A stretch of DNA of 64,000 bases from Puffinus mauretanicus (taxonomy: Eukaryota; Chordata; Aves; Procellariiformes; Procellariidae), in contig JAJKFH010003680.1 of the NCBI GenBank assembly GCA_023333565.1, positions 1,426,001-1,490,000 on the forward strand, written 5' to 3'. The notes beneath the pieces were generated by a model. That model did not search any database and had not been told where the DNA came from. It saw nothing but the letters and a program-made list of their open reading frames with translations. The position numbers and the translations under genes were made by a program. This document shows, in pieces, positions 44,862-58,870 of the stretch. How positions within the stretch are numbered: the stretch's first letter is position 1; each line of letters starts with the position of its first letter.

Positions 44862-47800
44862 ACCCTTCTAAAATGGGTTAATCCTGAATTGTAACAGAAC
44901 CCACTCTAAAATGCTGCACCATAAAAAAGCAATCTCTAAGCAGACAGAGCTATAGAAATAAACCATACAGACACTTTGGAGATCAGGTGGCAACAATGTG
45001 CACAAGTTAAAACTTTATGTACTATGCAGCATTAGGAGAAGAGCGAGAATAAAAACATGAGCAACATCTGTAGTTTAAAGATAATGGTGTGTTATTCTTT
45101 GATTTTTAACAAAGTAAAAAACCAATGCCCACACAGGCAGAATGGCAAATCGATGCACTAACCTTTAATTTCAGAAATAATTGTTTGCTCAAACAGCGCT
45201 GAAGACTTAGATATATAAGTACTGGTAATATGTGTATATATGTCTATGCACCGGGAAGAATTAGTGGGCATTGTTTTTACCATGTACATGATTAGAATCT
45301 ATATGGGCAAGTCTAGCCAAAACAAAAGAAAAACATTAAAACATTAATTTGGAGCGGGTTTGCTGTTTTGGTACTTTTTAAGGCAAGGAAAAGAGCATGA
45401 ACTGAAAGCTGGGGTTCAACACAATTTAAAACACTCCAACCCTTTTCTCCAGAGCCATGTTGGGCAGCTCAGTAATCTCCCTCCAGGCCCCTGTGAAATG
45501 GCATTGGCTATTTTACCCAGCGGCTGCCACTTGAATCCTGGTGGGATTCAAGAGAGCTGCCAAAACCCCAGAGAAGCTGCTCCTTATTGCCTGGCTTCAA
45601 GAGGCACCTCATTTCATGTGGTAGTTGTTTCGATCCCCAAGATTCATCCTGCACACTTCTGTAGGGAGTACAGGTACCCAACACAGGGAAACAGACCACA
45701 TGGCTTTGGCACTTCTCTGGATTCCCCCTTTTCCCATGCCAGTCACAGTAAACAATTATTGGAGAGCCATATGTACCTGGTTTGCAGGAGCAGTGCAGCT
45801 ACGTGTGATAGTAACATGCATCCTTTCCACTAAGTGTTCAAAGATGCTGGCGTCTGCCACTGGAAGGATCTCACTCTGATCCCAGGGACTATGCTGTTGC
45901 CTTCAATTACATGTTTTCTCGCTCAAGTCTGCATGTGGGACACAGCTTAGTCCTGTGACGATGTTCCCGAACTTCTGTACTAGCAGAGAACTCAGAATTA
46001 TTTATCTATCATTAAAAAAAAAGTGACTGAAACAGTAACGAAGTATTTTCTACAGTTTGGCTTCCCACTGCAGACCAACTCAGCAGCAACATTTGTTTCT
46101 CATTAAGTTTCTGTGGTTTATTTTTTTTAGCTCAATGGATAACCAGGCGGAGGAGGGTACAGAACGGAGCTATGGTCTCTGAATGAATCACAGTCTCAGA
46201 TATCAAATTGTTATCCCGTACTAAGTTTCCCTGCTACCCAGAGCTTTGCTGTAACAAACTGAAGCCATCATTTTCAATCTGCGATCCTCCCCAATCATTC
46301 CTGTGAAGGTGCAATCCCATTTAGAAATTTCCCAGATGGACTGCTGTAGAGCTGATATATTCATTTTTTTTCTTTGTAACCAGACCCCTCAGCACTAAAT
46401 CCACAAAAGACAACTCCTGAAGTTGATAAGCACACAGGCATGCAGGCTGAACAACAGAAAATATTCTCTTAGATGGTGTTTATTTTCAACACCATTATTC
46501 CTTCACTATACTAGCCGTGGAAAGCATCTTACACCAATGGGTATTTCCACTCACCCTATTTCCAGAGTTTTTCTACATGCAATCTCCATACACTTACCTG
46601 GACATTAAAAGTTATTTTCTTTTATCACCCGATCTGGCCAACTGCATGGATCCGCAGATCTTGCCAGTTTATTGCCAAATGCATTTGAATCTGTTTGGCC
46701 CCAGCTAGTTTGATCTAGAGTTTACTTCCAATCTACTTCAGTGCTAGCTTGGTTATCAACATTGGAAACCGCTCTAAGTCATGAAGACGTGCCGTAAAGG
46801 AAGGCACAAACACAGTATTATATCATCCAGCCCAAACACTATTGAACTACCGACTTGGTTAAGCTCAGAGAGCTTAAGATCAGAGTTGAAAATTATATTC
46901 TTTCTCTCAGGCCCCGTTCTGGCTAAAATGACATAGTACTAAAGCACTTAACATTCCCTTCCACGCTGAAGGGAACCACCCTGTTCACTGCCTCCCTGTG
47001 TGGCTTCACTTCAAGCTACACAAATTTGCTCTTCCTTGTTTGCTTTGGAAACTCGTCGGCAGGAAGCCATCTCCAACTGTACATGGCATCTGGAGCTCGG
47101 GCTTTGATTCAGCGCGCTTGTCTCACACTACACTGGATGAAAAGGGCAGCTCAGTCAAGCAGGTATTTTCTTCTTCCGTTCCCAGTACCGTGACGGCAGC
47201 CTCCTTCTCCTTTTGTTCAAAACACATCCTTAAAAGACACATCTTCAGATTTCTGTGAGGATCCCCAAGGGATAGGCAGTTAAACTCAGCTTCTTTATCA
47301 AACTCCAGAACAAACAACTTAACGCAAAACATTCAAATTTGATGACACGCAGCAGCTGCACTTTTTCTAGCGGTACTCTTAATTTTTCATTCAACCTTTA
47401 GTAACTGAATTAAAATGAAAGAGAAAAATGCTAAGAACCTAGAAATAATGTTCTTTCAGAGCTTGTTCATATCTATTTTTTTTCAGCCTGGTTTCTAAAG
47501 GACACAAGACTTCTGCAATCTTCTTGTATCTGAGTGTTCGGCTCTGTGTATCCCCTTGTTCCTTACCACCCCACCCACCCCCCCCCACTAATTCTTGAAC
47601 CACTTAGTGAATTTCAATCAAATTTGATATGAAGATCAAAACCAGAGTGATACTAAGACCAAACCAGTTTTATGGGAATAGGCTACCAAGCAAAGGGAGA
47701 GATCTTTAAAAACACACCCATCGAGGGGAGGCCCCTAGCATTAGCTCAACCCATCAATCACAAGAAATCGCACATGATAGAGAGACATTATGAATAGCCC

Positions 47801-50800
47801 ACCTGAGAGAAAAAAACTCAGATCGCTGCTTCTATTTTATTAGACACCTGAGAATCCAGCCACGAGACCCAAGTCCCTAGGTGAAGCACACTTCGCTGCT
47901 TGTTGTGCTGCTAGAGCTGCTCGTTTGAAAACAAGCGTTAAGAAAATTTCTCATTCCTTTCATCCGTGTGACTCCTTTGACCTCGCTGGATTCCAGCATC
48001 TGCATCTATCCTTCACTCTTTCAGGCTCATTTCTTTACCTGATGCCAGCTGATAATGGTTAGGCGGGTAGCAAACTAGATAAGGCTCATTGCTTTCCCCA
48101 GTGCTTACCGCTTAATGAGGGGCAAACCAGATGAAAAATGTATAACATAATCTATGTTCACAAATTCTGCACTCAGATATCCTGTGTAAAGAAAAGTGCT
48201 ATACGTTTATTAAGGGTAGGTGGAGCCTTTCCCATTTAATTTTTTTTTGCAGGATTTTTCTAAAACAGCACCCCTTTTTGAGAAAAAAGAATATTAAATT
48301 CAGGAAAATATTTCCTTTACATTTAGCTTTTCCCCACATGTTTTTAATAATTTCTGAGTAAACTACCCCCTTTTCAGCTAAGAGTTGTTTTGTTAGCATC
48401 TTCTGTTCTCTTGCACATTCTTTGGCTGCTTTTCGTGCCTGTTATTTACATCTTGACTTCAAACCAATGCATCTGTCCTGCTCTTAATTCCTGGGAAACT
48501 CCAGTGCCACAGCTGAGCTTCCCCTGTAAAGATTTAATTTCTGGGCAGCACCTTGCTCACTGGGCCTCATTAGCACTTCATTAGCACTTCAGATCCAAAG
48601 TGTGCTTTTGGAGCTAATCTCCTGGCCATCCCCACTAAGCATGCTTTTCTTGTCATACCGCTATGGCCTCTAATGGGCATTCAGACCTTGGGACAAAGCT
48701 AGAACTAGTCGAAAGTAAAAATTCCCTGCGATGTGCCCTGTGTGGGTGTCATTGCTTCAGGACCAACTGTTTTGCCCTACAGATGCATTTTAACACTGCC
48801 TTTTCCAGTGATAGTAGACAGCATTGACCGCAAGAGGAGAAATTGCCCCAGAATCTCTGAGGAGTGTTTCTGTAATTTCAACGCATCAGTGTTTATAACT
48901 AACCCAAGAGTACCCTCAGCATTTTTTCTCTGCTCGTTTGACTTGTTTGCTGTACATGAGGGTGAGTTTGCTGCTGCCTGAGTCCATCTTGTGACTAAAC
49001 TGCTTTCCAAGTTCAAGTTCATTAATAACAGTAAGATTTGAGATTAATCCACCTGAATGGGATCCAGTAAGGCTGGGAGGGTTAAAGCCACATTGCCTCC
49101 AGGGCAATAAAATACAGAAAGCAAAACACCGGAGAAAGTTTTCAAAATTGGGGTTAGCTCTGCAGTTTGGGGATGTAAAAATGGCACCCTTGTTCTATAT
49201 ATCAGTAAAAGGTTGGGCTGGGTTCTGTTGTCTGCTTGATCTTGCGGCAACTTGGATGATCACACGTGTGGCGAGTTACACAAAATAATTAAAAATGGAC
49301 TGTCAGAAGGCCAAGCTATGATACCGGTCACTACTTGCCTGTTACACTTCTGATACACTGAGACCTAAATTCTCTTGACTTCACTATTTCTGACACTCGT
49401 TGGACTACAGTGACACTTAAGTGAACAAGACCAATCTCAGTAATCTCTGGGTATTCTTGGTTTTGTTTTGGTTTTCATTTGTCAGTGCTGTGATATTTCT
49501 GTGTAATGATATTAATGAAGTTACAAGGCTGAAGACAAGATATGAAAAGACATCAGTATTCTTCAGTGCTACTGCACAAAAAAACAACAAACTTCTAAAA
49601 GCACTTACTGTGGTTCCTTCTCTGAGGTTTATTCTGTTTTAGACGGAACTAGAGTCTGTAAATAACAATTCAGCAAATCAAATTAATGACATCGAAAGGA
49701 ATTACAGAGGCATCTGGGTTACACATTCATCTAACCATATATGAGTTCCCCTTAAATGGCACTTTATGTTTTTGCAAATTGAATTAGACACAATCTCATA
49801 GTGTACATTAGCAGGAATTAAATACTGAACTAGTTCCAGAGAAGCTACATCCCCAACATGCCCCCAAAACCATTTTATTGATGAGTATGAAACAGTTTAT
49901 GTAGGCTCAACAATAGTCCATGCATCTTTATTGAGATGAGTGAATTTTACATGGGAAATAAATCACAATTATAGCAAACATGAATGCTCATCATTCTCTG
50001 ACCTCGTCAGCCTGACCTCCCCAGGGGCCCATGAGGTTAGTTCTGGGTTGCCACTGAGATTCACATAATGTAAAAACCAGACAGGAACGACATTTTTTCC
50101 CTGGCTTCAATCACAACAGCATACAGTTATGGACTGTGAGCCAGGGAAATAGCTGCGAGACAGAAACGCTTACCACAGGTCCTTCTCCCCGAAGGCGTGC
50201 CTGCTTACTGTAGGGCTTATGACAGTTTGGCACAGAGTTGCTATAATTAGCTTGCACTGACTTGGAGCAGTTACTTTCTGTTGTGGCTTTTTTTTTTGGT
50301 TGGTTGCTTTGGGGGTGGTGGCGGGTTTTTTTCAGAAACCATCCATGGGATCTATGTTTACAACCCTTAATATCCTTCAGCCAAGGAGCATGAAAGGGCA
50401 AGAAGAACACAGCAGCTGGCGTCCCCTGCTGCTTTCCACCCCTGTAGGCAGGTGTCATGCTTGCTATCACCACACTCCAAAGTTTAAAAAAATACAACTC
50501 AGTTTGATAAGACTGTGAACAAACTGAAGTGAGCACCTGCCTCCCAGCAAATGATGGCCACTGAGAGAGGGGAAATGACCTTTTCTGTTCAGAAAGCCCC
50601 TTGGATATAACTAACGCCTGGTTATATCGAAGCCCACTGTGCCTCCATTCCGCTTTATTCGTTTTGCATTGGTCTGGGTTACGAACAGACAGCCACTGCA
50701 AGGAAATTCTTAAGCTGGGAAAAGAAAGGGCACAAAGAAAAAGGTGCTTCAGTCAAGATGTGCTAGTCAAGGCGTTAGCTGAAGTGAACTGGAACTGGAA

Positions 50801-53100
50801 GGTAACAAGAAGCATCTGGCGTTTAATGTAGCCATAGCAATTTTGTAATTAAAGGAAAATAGCTACTGTGCTGAGGCTGTAAATATCAAGGCGCTCTGGC
50901 CTACTTATCGTTCTAAATCACAAACTATTGCCAAGCTGGCAAAGCTATATGGACTTTAATGATAACAAAATAGCTTGTGTCAGCATCCACTGACGTTGGT
51001 AGAGGTGTCTGACAGAAGCGGAGGTGTGCTGCAGCACAGCCTCCGTACCTTGGGCAGGAGGAATTACAGGCACAGTAGAAGAAAAGACAAATTCCGATTT
51101 CTTTGCCCTAGCCATGCCCTGCGAGAATATGAGAGCTTGAGGGCTTCCTAAGTGCAACAGTTTGTTCCTTGAATGGCACTTTTTCCTTCTGGTGTTTCAG
51201 GTGTGGACATAAAATATTTGAAGGAAGGGGGAATTCTAATAATGTCCTGTCAAACCTGTTTTAAAACCAATGTGGTCAATATTCTGCTGTTTATACTAAT
51301 CTAAAGGAATTCAAATCAACACAAGGTTATAAGTAGTTGTTAGTTGTCTGACAGCTTTTCCTCCCAAACCTCATTATGGGAATCTGCTCCAAATGAGGCT
51401 ATTCATGCTACACTGCCTCTTGCATAGACAGCCTTGAATTTTAAATGTTTCATTCTCCTTTGTATGCCTCCACATCGCAGCCAACATCTTGCACAAAACC
51501 AGCTATATTCCTGCATTATCAAAGCAGATCCTGGGTGATATATTGGAGGAATCATGAGCTCTGTCCACTCTTTTCAGTGGATTAGATTCATACGTACATG
51601 TCTCCTGGTGGCATTTCTCTACAAAAGTAGCTTTCTGAATGTTTTTTTCCCTATCTCTGTTTGGACCACCACTACTGTGCATTTCTCTGTTCTCACTGTT
51701 GTTTGCTAAATCACCACATCCATTACATTATTAGTAGCACTACTTTGAAGCCAGTGGTCCATGTGCATGCCAGAGATGCAAAAGGGGAAAAAAACCAGAA
51801 CCTTTTTGCCTGAAGTATTTGTGGTGGTTTCTCTGGACCACTGTGTGAGTTGAGATTCTCTCCGCACTTCTGCTGGGTGCTCAGCTGGCTTCTGTGCTCT
51901 CCTGGCTGTTTTCTCCTTATGTTTACAGGTGACAAACCACCAGTTTGTGTGCACCAGAAACTGACTTGCTGTTGAAGCTGCCTGAAGCTCTGAAGCTCTG
52001 CTGCTCCACATGCTACCTTCAGACTAGATGTGGTACAAACACAGCTGAAAACTATTTCATAGGGCTTAGGTACCAGCTCATGTAGCAGCCAGACGTAGCT
52101 ACCTGGCGTGTTCCCACCCCACCTTGTCCCCAGTGCTTGTCACCACTCCTCTGCTGAGGCTGGTTAACAGAATAAAGCACCAAGGGCTCCCCTGATGTAT
52201 CAAGACAAAGGCGGCTGCTGGGCGGGGGGCTGAGTTACATGACCAGGCTTCACACTGAAGCTCACACGCACTGCTCAGCCATCTCTGCTTTGGGCAGGTG
52301 ACCTACAGCAAAGGAACAGGGACAAGAGGCTGGGGGAGGAAAGAGCAGCACAGATGTCACAGATGACTGCCGAGTATGAGCATGAGTGCCTACGTGCTCT
52401 AGCAATAACTATGTTTTTACATTAATCTCGCAGGTTGGTGTAATGTGGTACTGAAATACACACTAGAGGTACCAAAGAAGATTAAGGACCCTTTGTGCAG
52501 CGTGCTGTTACACTCACCCACAGTGAGAGGTGGTCCCCATGCCAGGCAACACCTAAGGAGCTAATTAGGAAACCAGATGAAGTGGAGAACTGGGTGGAGA
52601 AGGGAGATGACCCAGCCCCGGGTAGACCCTGTCACTAGTGACAGAGCAAGGACAAACATCCTCAGAGTGACCCATGGTGAAAACAAGAAACAAAACTCTA
52701 ATAAATTGTTCTACAAAACCTCGTCCACTGCGGGTGGGGTTAGGTTCAGAGCCTGAAAGGCAGAATCCCCATTTGACCTACAGAGCAGGCACAGGTTAAA
52801 AGCAGACTTATTGGAAACTTCCTTGACCGAAATTATTCAACCATGACCCAGAAGACTCCCTTTCTTGGCGAGGGCCATGCTATATCCTGCTGTCCTGGAG
52901 ACAGGCAGGTAGCTTCCAGAGCTTGTTCTTCAAAGTGAGGCAGCCTATAAATTGAACAAGGATTTCATGTTTTTAATTCTGCGTGCATATAACTCACCTG
53001 ATCACTAAATTGATTTTTAAAAATCCCCTGTATTTTTTCAAGTGAAGGAAATGTTGGAAAAGAAATCTCAGAACATGAGGTGTTTTTATTATGAGATCTG
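44862..53100. other. Unique AT-rich non-coding DNA, no gene seen
   Basis: The longest frame in the window, 196 codons on the minus strand at 50111-50701, lies here. Its peptide has no recognisable domain, and a plus-strand frame overlaps it. A two-copy 11-bp duplication is at 48568-48591 and a C9 run at 47578-47586. The block at 47600-48000 faintly resembles an LTR, but this could not be supported. Confidence 0.5.
48568..48591. repeat. 11-bp tandem duplication
   Basis: CATTAGCACTT occurs twice in tandem (48568-48578, 48579-48589), followed by CA. It is a small slippage-type duplication. Confidence 0.8.
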
Positions 53101-53420
53101 CCACGCTGGATGCTAGAGAGATAAGGAAGCTGCACTTTCACTTCTTAGTCTAATGTAATTTGCTAATTCTATTCCAAACACCATTTATGTTCACTTTTAG
53201 CCTTTGACAGAAAACTGGAGTGACACTTTAAATATTCACTACAAATTATTATTCTCTACATTATTGGTTTTCAAAATAACGTGTATTTGTAGGGATTTAT
53301 TTCTAGCAGCAAATTCAACTATAACTTAGCAAATACCCGTAAGCAGTCTTTCTTGTACGAAAATAAGCATGCAGTATGCAAGAGCTAATCCTCAAAAACC
53401 TATCAAAAGTATGCTGAATT
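53101..53420. promoter_or_regulatory. AT-rich complex segment, enhancer-like
   Basis: This non-repetitive AT-rich sequence has TAATTTGCTAATTC near 53154 and several ATTA words. It resembles the texture of conserved non-coding elements. There is no gene and no transposon. Regulatory function is a guess that only cross-species conservation can test. Confidence 0.15.
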
Positions 53421-56400
53421 GTCCAAACTTGCAAACAATGGTGTATTAGTAGAAATGGAAACATTTTTTATTACTGAAATCTTTAAAAAGAACAGCCTGC
53501 CACAGCAGACACAGGCAATGAGGACGAATGAACTGTGTGGCTGGACAGAGTGCACATCTTCCATTCTGAATAGTTATTTTAAACAGAAAGCAGACAATTT
53601 AGACTAATTTTGTCCCTGGTATAAATCTATTAGCATTAATGGTGTTGTGACTATTTGTACCCAACTCAAATTTGCCCATATCTCTTAAAGACAGAACCAC
53701 TTAACTGTGGTTTTTAAGGCTGCTAGCTGAACTAGCTGCTTTAGGAAGAAGAGGCGTATAGGTACAAGCTGTTGGGGGCTTCCTGTTTTCTTCAGGAGAG
53801 GGGGAACAAAGTGAACTCACTGAGTTCAAGAGAAACAGGGACTGTGAGAGACAAAAGGAGGCCAGATCCTTGCAGCTTTCAGGGAGAAGCAAACCGCCTC
53901 ATGCCTTGGTTTGGATTGGTGAGGATGAGTGAAGTGATTGTGGTAGATAGTAAAACCAGGGAGCTGGGAGGAAGAAATGGAAGAGAAAAAAAGACTGCTT
54001 GGGGAAGGTCGAATGTGTTCAGAGCTAGTGGCCATGCCTGTAGCCCTTGGGGGCCAGGATACCAGTGCGGCGGAGCTGGATATCTAGGGAACAGGGAAAG
54101 GCCCTTCCGTTTTGGATCAAGGCCAAGCAACTCTTAGACCAGGCTGTGCTGGCTGAAATACAAAAACGGGTCTGCGCCTGGGCATATCCAAGGAAAGTTC
54201 TCTATTGAACATGATAGGGAGGAAAAAGTGAATTTAATACAAGCTCTTCCTTCTCCAATAGGAGGAAAAAAAATCAACCCAAAGCCAGATAACCAGTTTC
54301 TGAATCTGAAACTTGCTAGGGCTGCAGAATTGGTGCGCCCAGTTTCTTAAGAGCATAGGAGACTGAGGAAGGAGGACTCTCAGAAAGAGGAATGACAGTT
54401 TTGAACAAGTATCTTTCAGCTTGACTACAGGTCCTTCAAATTGTCATATTGTGGCTGGCCGGTTTGGACATTAATGATTCGGACATTTCTAAGACTTTCT
54501 CCTAAGGTTTCAGGAGCTTTGTCCAGCCTGTCACAAAATTAAGAATTTGGGTATGTAGCAAAAATATGTGTTAGTGTGGGCGAATGTTTCATTTTTAATA
54601 ATGGTAATGGAAGACCTTCAGTTAACGAACCGTTCTGGAATAGCTCTGTAATGGCCCCCTCAGCCACATGGTTATTAGTGGGCAGTATTTGCTCCTTAGC
54701 AAAAGACTACGGGCTCTGCAGCAGTTCACTGGAGGCAACTATAAACTCTGAAGTTTCTCTTCAATATTATGTGCCAATAATTCTGACAGATTTTCACAAT
54801 TAACCAAAACCGTTTCAGGGAACCCAGTGTTAAACTCCCATTTAGATAGCAGCGATAGCAGATTTCTCGCATCTGCACATTTTTCCAGTCTTCTAAGGAA
54901 ATGATATCTGGAATAAGATAAGTGTGTTACCCATCATGCTGCTTACACGTTTTTCCTACGCCTTTTCCTATGTATGGCTTCTGTCATAGGTAGCATGACC
55001 AGTGATAAAAGACATTTATAGCACAGCGCTTTTTCAAGGTAGCTTTTGGCTGCAGTTTTGCTTCCAGCCATACCATCCGCATTCAGACACCTTGCACTGT
55101 GTTGAAGCAGACAAAGTGGTTTCAGACTATGCGACTGGTAAATAGCAGGAACAAAAAGTGTATTGTTTTTAAGCGGCTCACTGCTCAGAATGAAAAATGA
55201 CACTGGGTATTCAAGTGTGAGCCAAAATAAATCCATTTTTAAATGGTGATGTCTCTCACCGAACAAAAATTGAAGGCCCATACTCTGACAATGGAGTACA
55301 GCCACCTACTTATGGCATGTCAGGATAGCAATAAGTGACTCACCCGCCCACCTGCACTCCAAGGACACCAGGGACCAATGTGTCTATCACGAAGTTGTCA
55401 CAACACCGAATTTAGACAAACAGTTTTTCCTACTGCCCACAGTCTGTACAGTACTTACCACTTGTTCACTTTTCCAGGTCATCAACCCCTAAAATATCTC
55501 AAGGTGAAAATGAGCGGGAGTGACATTACACAAACAGTTCCCTTTATTAGTAAGCCTGTGCTAATATTTGCTTTAAAATCTGTTTGTTGATAAATGCTAA
55601 TTAAATACCAACTCAAAGCTTTATTTTGACCCTCTCTTGGGGTCTTTTGGACTCCTTAATTTGTGGGCCAATCAACAAATCCCACCTAATGTTTTCTGTA
55701 AGGTGATTAGAACCACTACTAGGGGAAAAAAAAGAAGAGGATTTTATATAGTGGGAAGGAAGTGGAGAGAAACATCTGGAGCAGAGAGATTATGAGAGTT
55801 CCCAGCTGTGCCATCAATTTGTTGATGATGTGAAAATGAAGCACAGCAGTGGCTTTTTCATGTGATGGTCAATGAGCTGCAGAGAACATTCCATCTGCAA
55901 AGAGATTCGAGAACTGGTTTGTCCAACAAGACATCAGCCAGTGCTTCCTGAGCTTTCTTTATCCTTTGAGGAGAAGGCATCTGCCAGGGGCTAGCGCACT
56001 GCCTAATTTTGCTGTGTGTTGCATGGACATGGGAATTAGGGTGAATGTTGTCTGCAGGTAAGAAAAATTACTTTCTTGGTTCACTGTGGGGACAAAGAAA
56101 GCTAATCAGGTGGAGAAGAGAATATAAAGGGAAGAGATAAAAATCATGGGTTAAATGGAAGTGTGAAAGGACAAAATTTCACCCTCAGAGGCTGCTTGTA
56201 TAATATTAAATCAAACGGGCCAGGGTCCAATCTCTGCAGGCTATTAGGACAGTACTGTTCACATTTGAAGAGCTAAGATATGTCCTTCATAATCCCCTCC
56301 CAAATACCTGGTATATATTACGCTCCAAACCATTGGCCAGACATTGCCTGAAAGACTGGTAGGTGGCACAGACCAAAACAATATTGGGGACCAAAAATTG

Positions 56401-58740
56401 AGCTAAAAATTAAGCATTCCAGGCAATTATATGCTGGTGCTTGTGCCCAAGGTTTATTTCTGCTTTGGTTTTAAGCGTGGAGGAGTCAAAGAAGACAGAG
56501 TTCTGCCCCAAGGATTGCGTATGGGGCCCTTACCCACAGAGAAGCTTGAGGTGGGGGAGAACAATTTGACTGAACTCTGTATTACCTGCATAGTCGCTCC
56601 ATCTGTTTTATCAGTCAAATTGAGTCACTTGATATTTAAATAACATATCCTCACGTAAATTCCCAGTCTCCCAGAAGAACCTCCAGGCTTCACGTACACT
56701 TGCTAACAGGTAGAATCTCAGCCCTTGCAATTGGTGACCACTGCGTCATGGCAACAGCTGAACCCCCTTCATGAAGCATCCTTTACTTTCTGGGTTCTTA
56801 GATATTTACTCAGGAGTGATGTTAATTCCTCAGTACACCAGCACAAGTGTAACCGCCCAGGATCACTCTGCATGCACAGCAGAACCAGAAACTCCTCTGT
56901 CCCTTTGACAGGGTCAGACATCTTTTCCTTCCCAAATTAGCTGCCCTGTGGTGAATGGACTCTTAGCACTGAAGTTGAAGGGTGACTATTCAGGTCCGAT
57001 GGCACTGCCTAAGTTGTTGATCATTTCGATATAAACAGCCACCGGCAGTGGAACCGCAGCTCAGGTCTGGGTGCTTCCTCTTGCCACCCTCTCCCCTCAT
57101 CAACGTAGCCCGAACTTTGGGAGCTGGGGAGGGCTTAGGTGGTTTTCACTGGTTTTAGGCAGAGCACAGACAAGTATTGTAGGATTTGAACTAGTTTGTT
57201 CAGCAAAAGGCAGGTGATAAAAGATAATAATCCTTAAACCCCCAGATATTCAGACTGTTATTATTTGAGAATCTCAGTTTTCATATAAAAACCAAAGCAG
57301 GAATTTAGTCCTGATTGCCTGAAAATGAGTCCCAACACTCCAAATACCAGATGGCAAATAAAAAAGACCCAAATGTACTATTTTTCTTCTGTACATTAGA
57401 GGGGCTTAGGGAACAAGAAGATTCATTTTTATATGCCTTGCATTAGCAGTCTGATACAAAAATGCTCCTATCTAGGTAATAGGAATATCATTTTCTGAAG
57501 GCAGGCATGAGGTAGTAGAAAGTGTGTGAAGAATGTGACAGTAAAGATCAGACTACACAGAATAAATGGTGGTGAGGTGAAATACACGGTCTTGGATACG
57601 GTTGAGAGGAATGATACAGGGCAAAGCAGGACGATGAGTGAGGAAGTGGGCAGAGAGAGAGCCAAGGCCATGGTGTGAGTTTAGGAGATATTCTTATTAA
57701 CATTGACCTCTGGAGTGCAGAAAGCCAAACTTATGCTATGATGACTGCTGTATGAGGTAGCTTGATATTGATAGGCTACACTCCGGCAAAGTGTTCATAC
57801 TCCAGTTGCAGGTTAGACTGGGAAAAGTCCACTTCTGCTGATAGAGCTTGTTGCAGCCCTCTTGAGAAAAAAAAAAGTCATCTTGTAAAAGAGCACTTTT
57901 GCTGATATGTCTTAATCCATACTAGGGGTTTCTGCTGGCACAGCTATGCTGGTTGCAGATCACACTTCAGCACTCCCCTGATTGATGTACATACCTTGCA
58001 ACAGTTTGTCAGGCTGATCTCGCCAAGGCCTGTGCTAGGAGAGAGGGAGTCAGAGGACCAGGCAAGGAGGGTCAGAGAGCAGAAGAGTAGAGAGGTTTTT
58101 GTGTTGCAACCAAATGAAGAGTGAGTAATAGCGGAAAGAAAATCAACATATTAAGAATAAACAGTACTCATCACGGTTTACTGGCTGGACTTCTAATTCC
58201 AGCCATATAAACTTGGAGATTTTTTTGTTTAAAAAAGAAGTCTTTGTTTTTCATTGCTGTGTTAACTGTCTGGTGTTTTGTTGAAAGAGAATTATAAGAT
58301 ATATCCTTTCTTAATATGAAGATATATTAGCTTGTAAACTTGAAAGGCAGCCTGTGGTTGTTGAATGCATGGGTCTTTAAAAATCATGGGCTAGTGCTTC
58401 ATTACATGTAAAAATTGCTTTATTTTGATCAAAACATTGTGTTGCCATTGCAGTTCTCCTCCACCCTTTAAATTTATTATGCTGGCTGCTCTTCAGATTT
58501 CTTCTAACTACTGTTGATACACCACCCTTTCACTGGCATTCCTTCTGGTTTCCCACATATTATTTATTTAAAACATTAGTTATCTCAGGTCCAGTGCTTT
58601 TCTTGCAAGGCATACAAGAGCTTGAGTTGCAGTGTGAAATTATTGCTGTGGCTTAACAAATGTAATTGATTTAATAGAGGCAAGCAATGCCCTACTGAAA
58701 TCTCTCAGATTATAATATCATTACTACACACTGTACTACA
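53421..58740. other. Unique non-coding DNA, no gene seen
   Basis: Frames up to 121 codons (53772-54137 plus, 54943-55305 minus) lack domains and exon structure. The segment at 55590-55720 is AT-rich and complex. No repeat family could be supported. Confidence 0.5.
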
Positions 58741-58870
58741 TCTCTATATATTATGCAGAGATAGATCCAGTGTGTGTATGCACAGACTACCTGTATCACA
58801 CAATGGGTGTATGTATGTGTGTTTATATTGTGTACATATGGTGGGTGCTGTATACTATATATATAGCCTT
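58741..58870. repeat. Degenerate TG/TA-rich tract
   Basis: Short TGTG, GTAT and TATATATA blocks recur across about 130 bp, including TGTATGTATGTGTGTTTA near 58808 and CTATATATATAG near 58855. It looks like an eroded dinucleotide/tetranucleotide repeat. The open frame that begins inside it (58770-58955) reads repetitive Cys/Val/Tyr/Ile codons and is an artefact of the repeat. Confidence 0.6.

Noticed and set aside
47600..48010. Possible endogenous retrovirus LTR remnant
   Set aside because: The sequence has a vaguely LTR-like texture. No TG...CA termini, target-site duplication, second LTR or internal region could be found, so it is not listed as an element.
50111..50701. Longest open frame (196 codons, minus strand) as a protein-coding gene
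   Set aside because: No recognisable domain, signal peptide or repeat. The peptide composition looks random, a plus-strand frame overlaps it, and a frame of this size is expected by chance in 64 kb searched in six frames.
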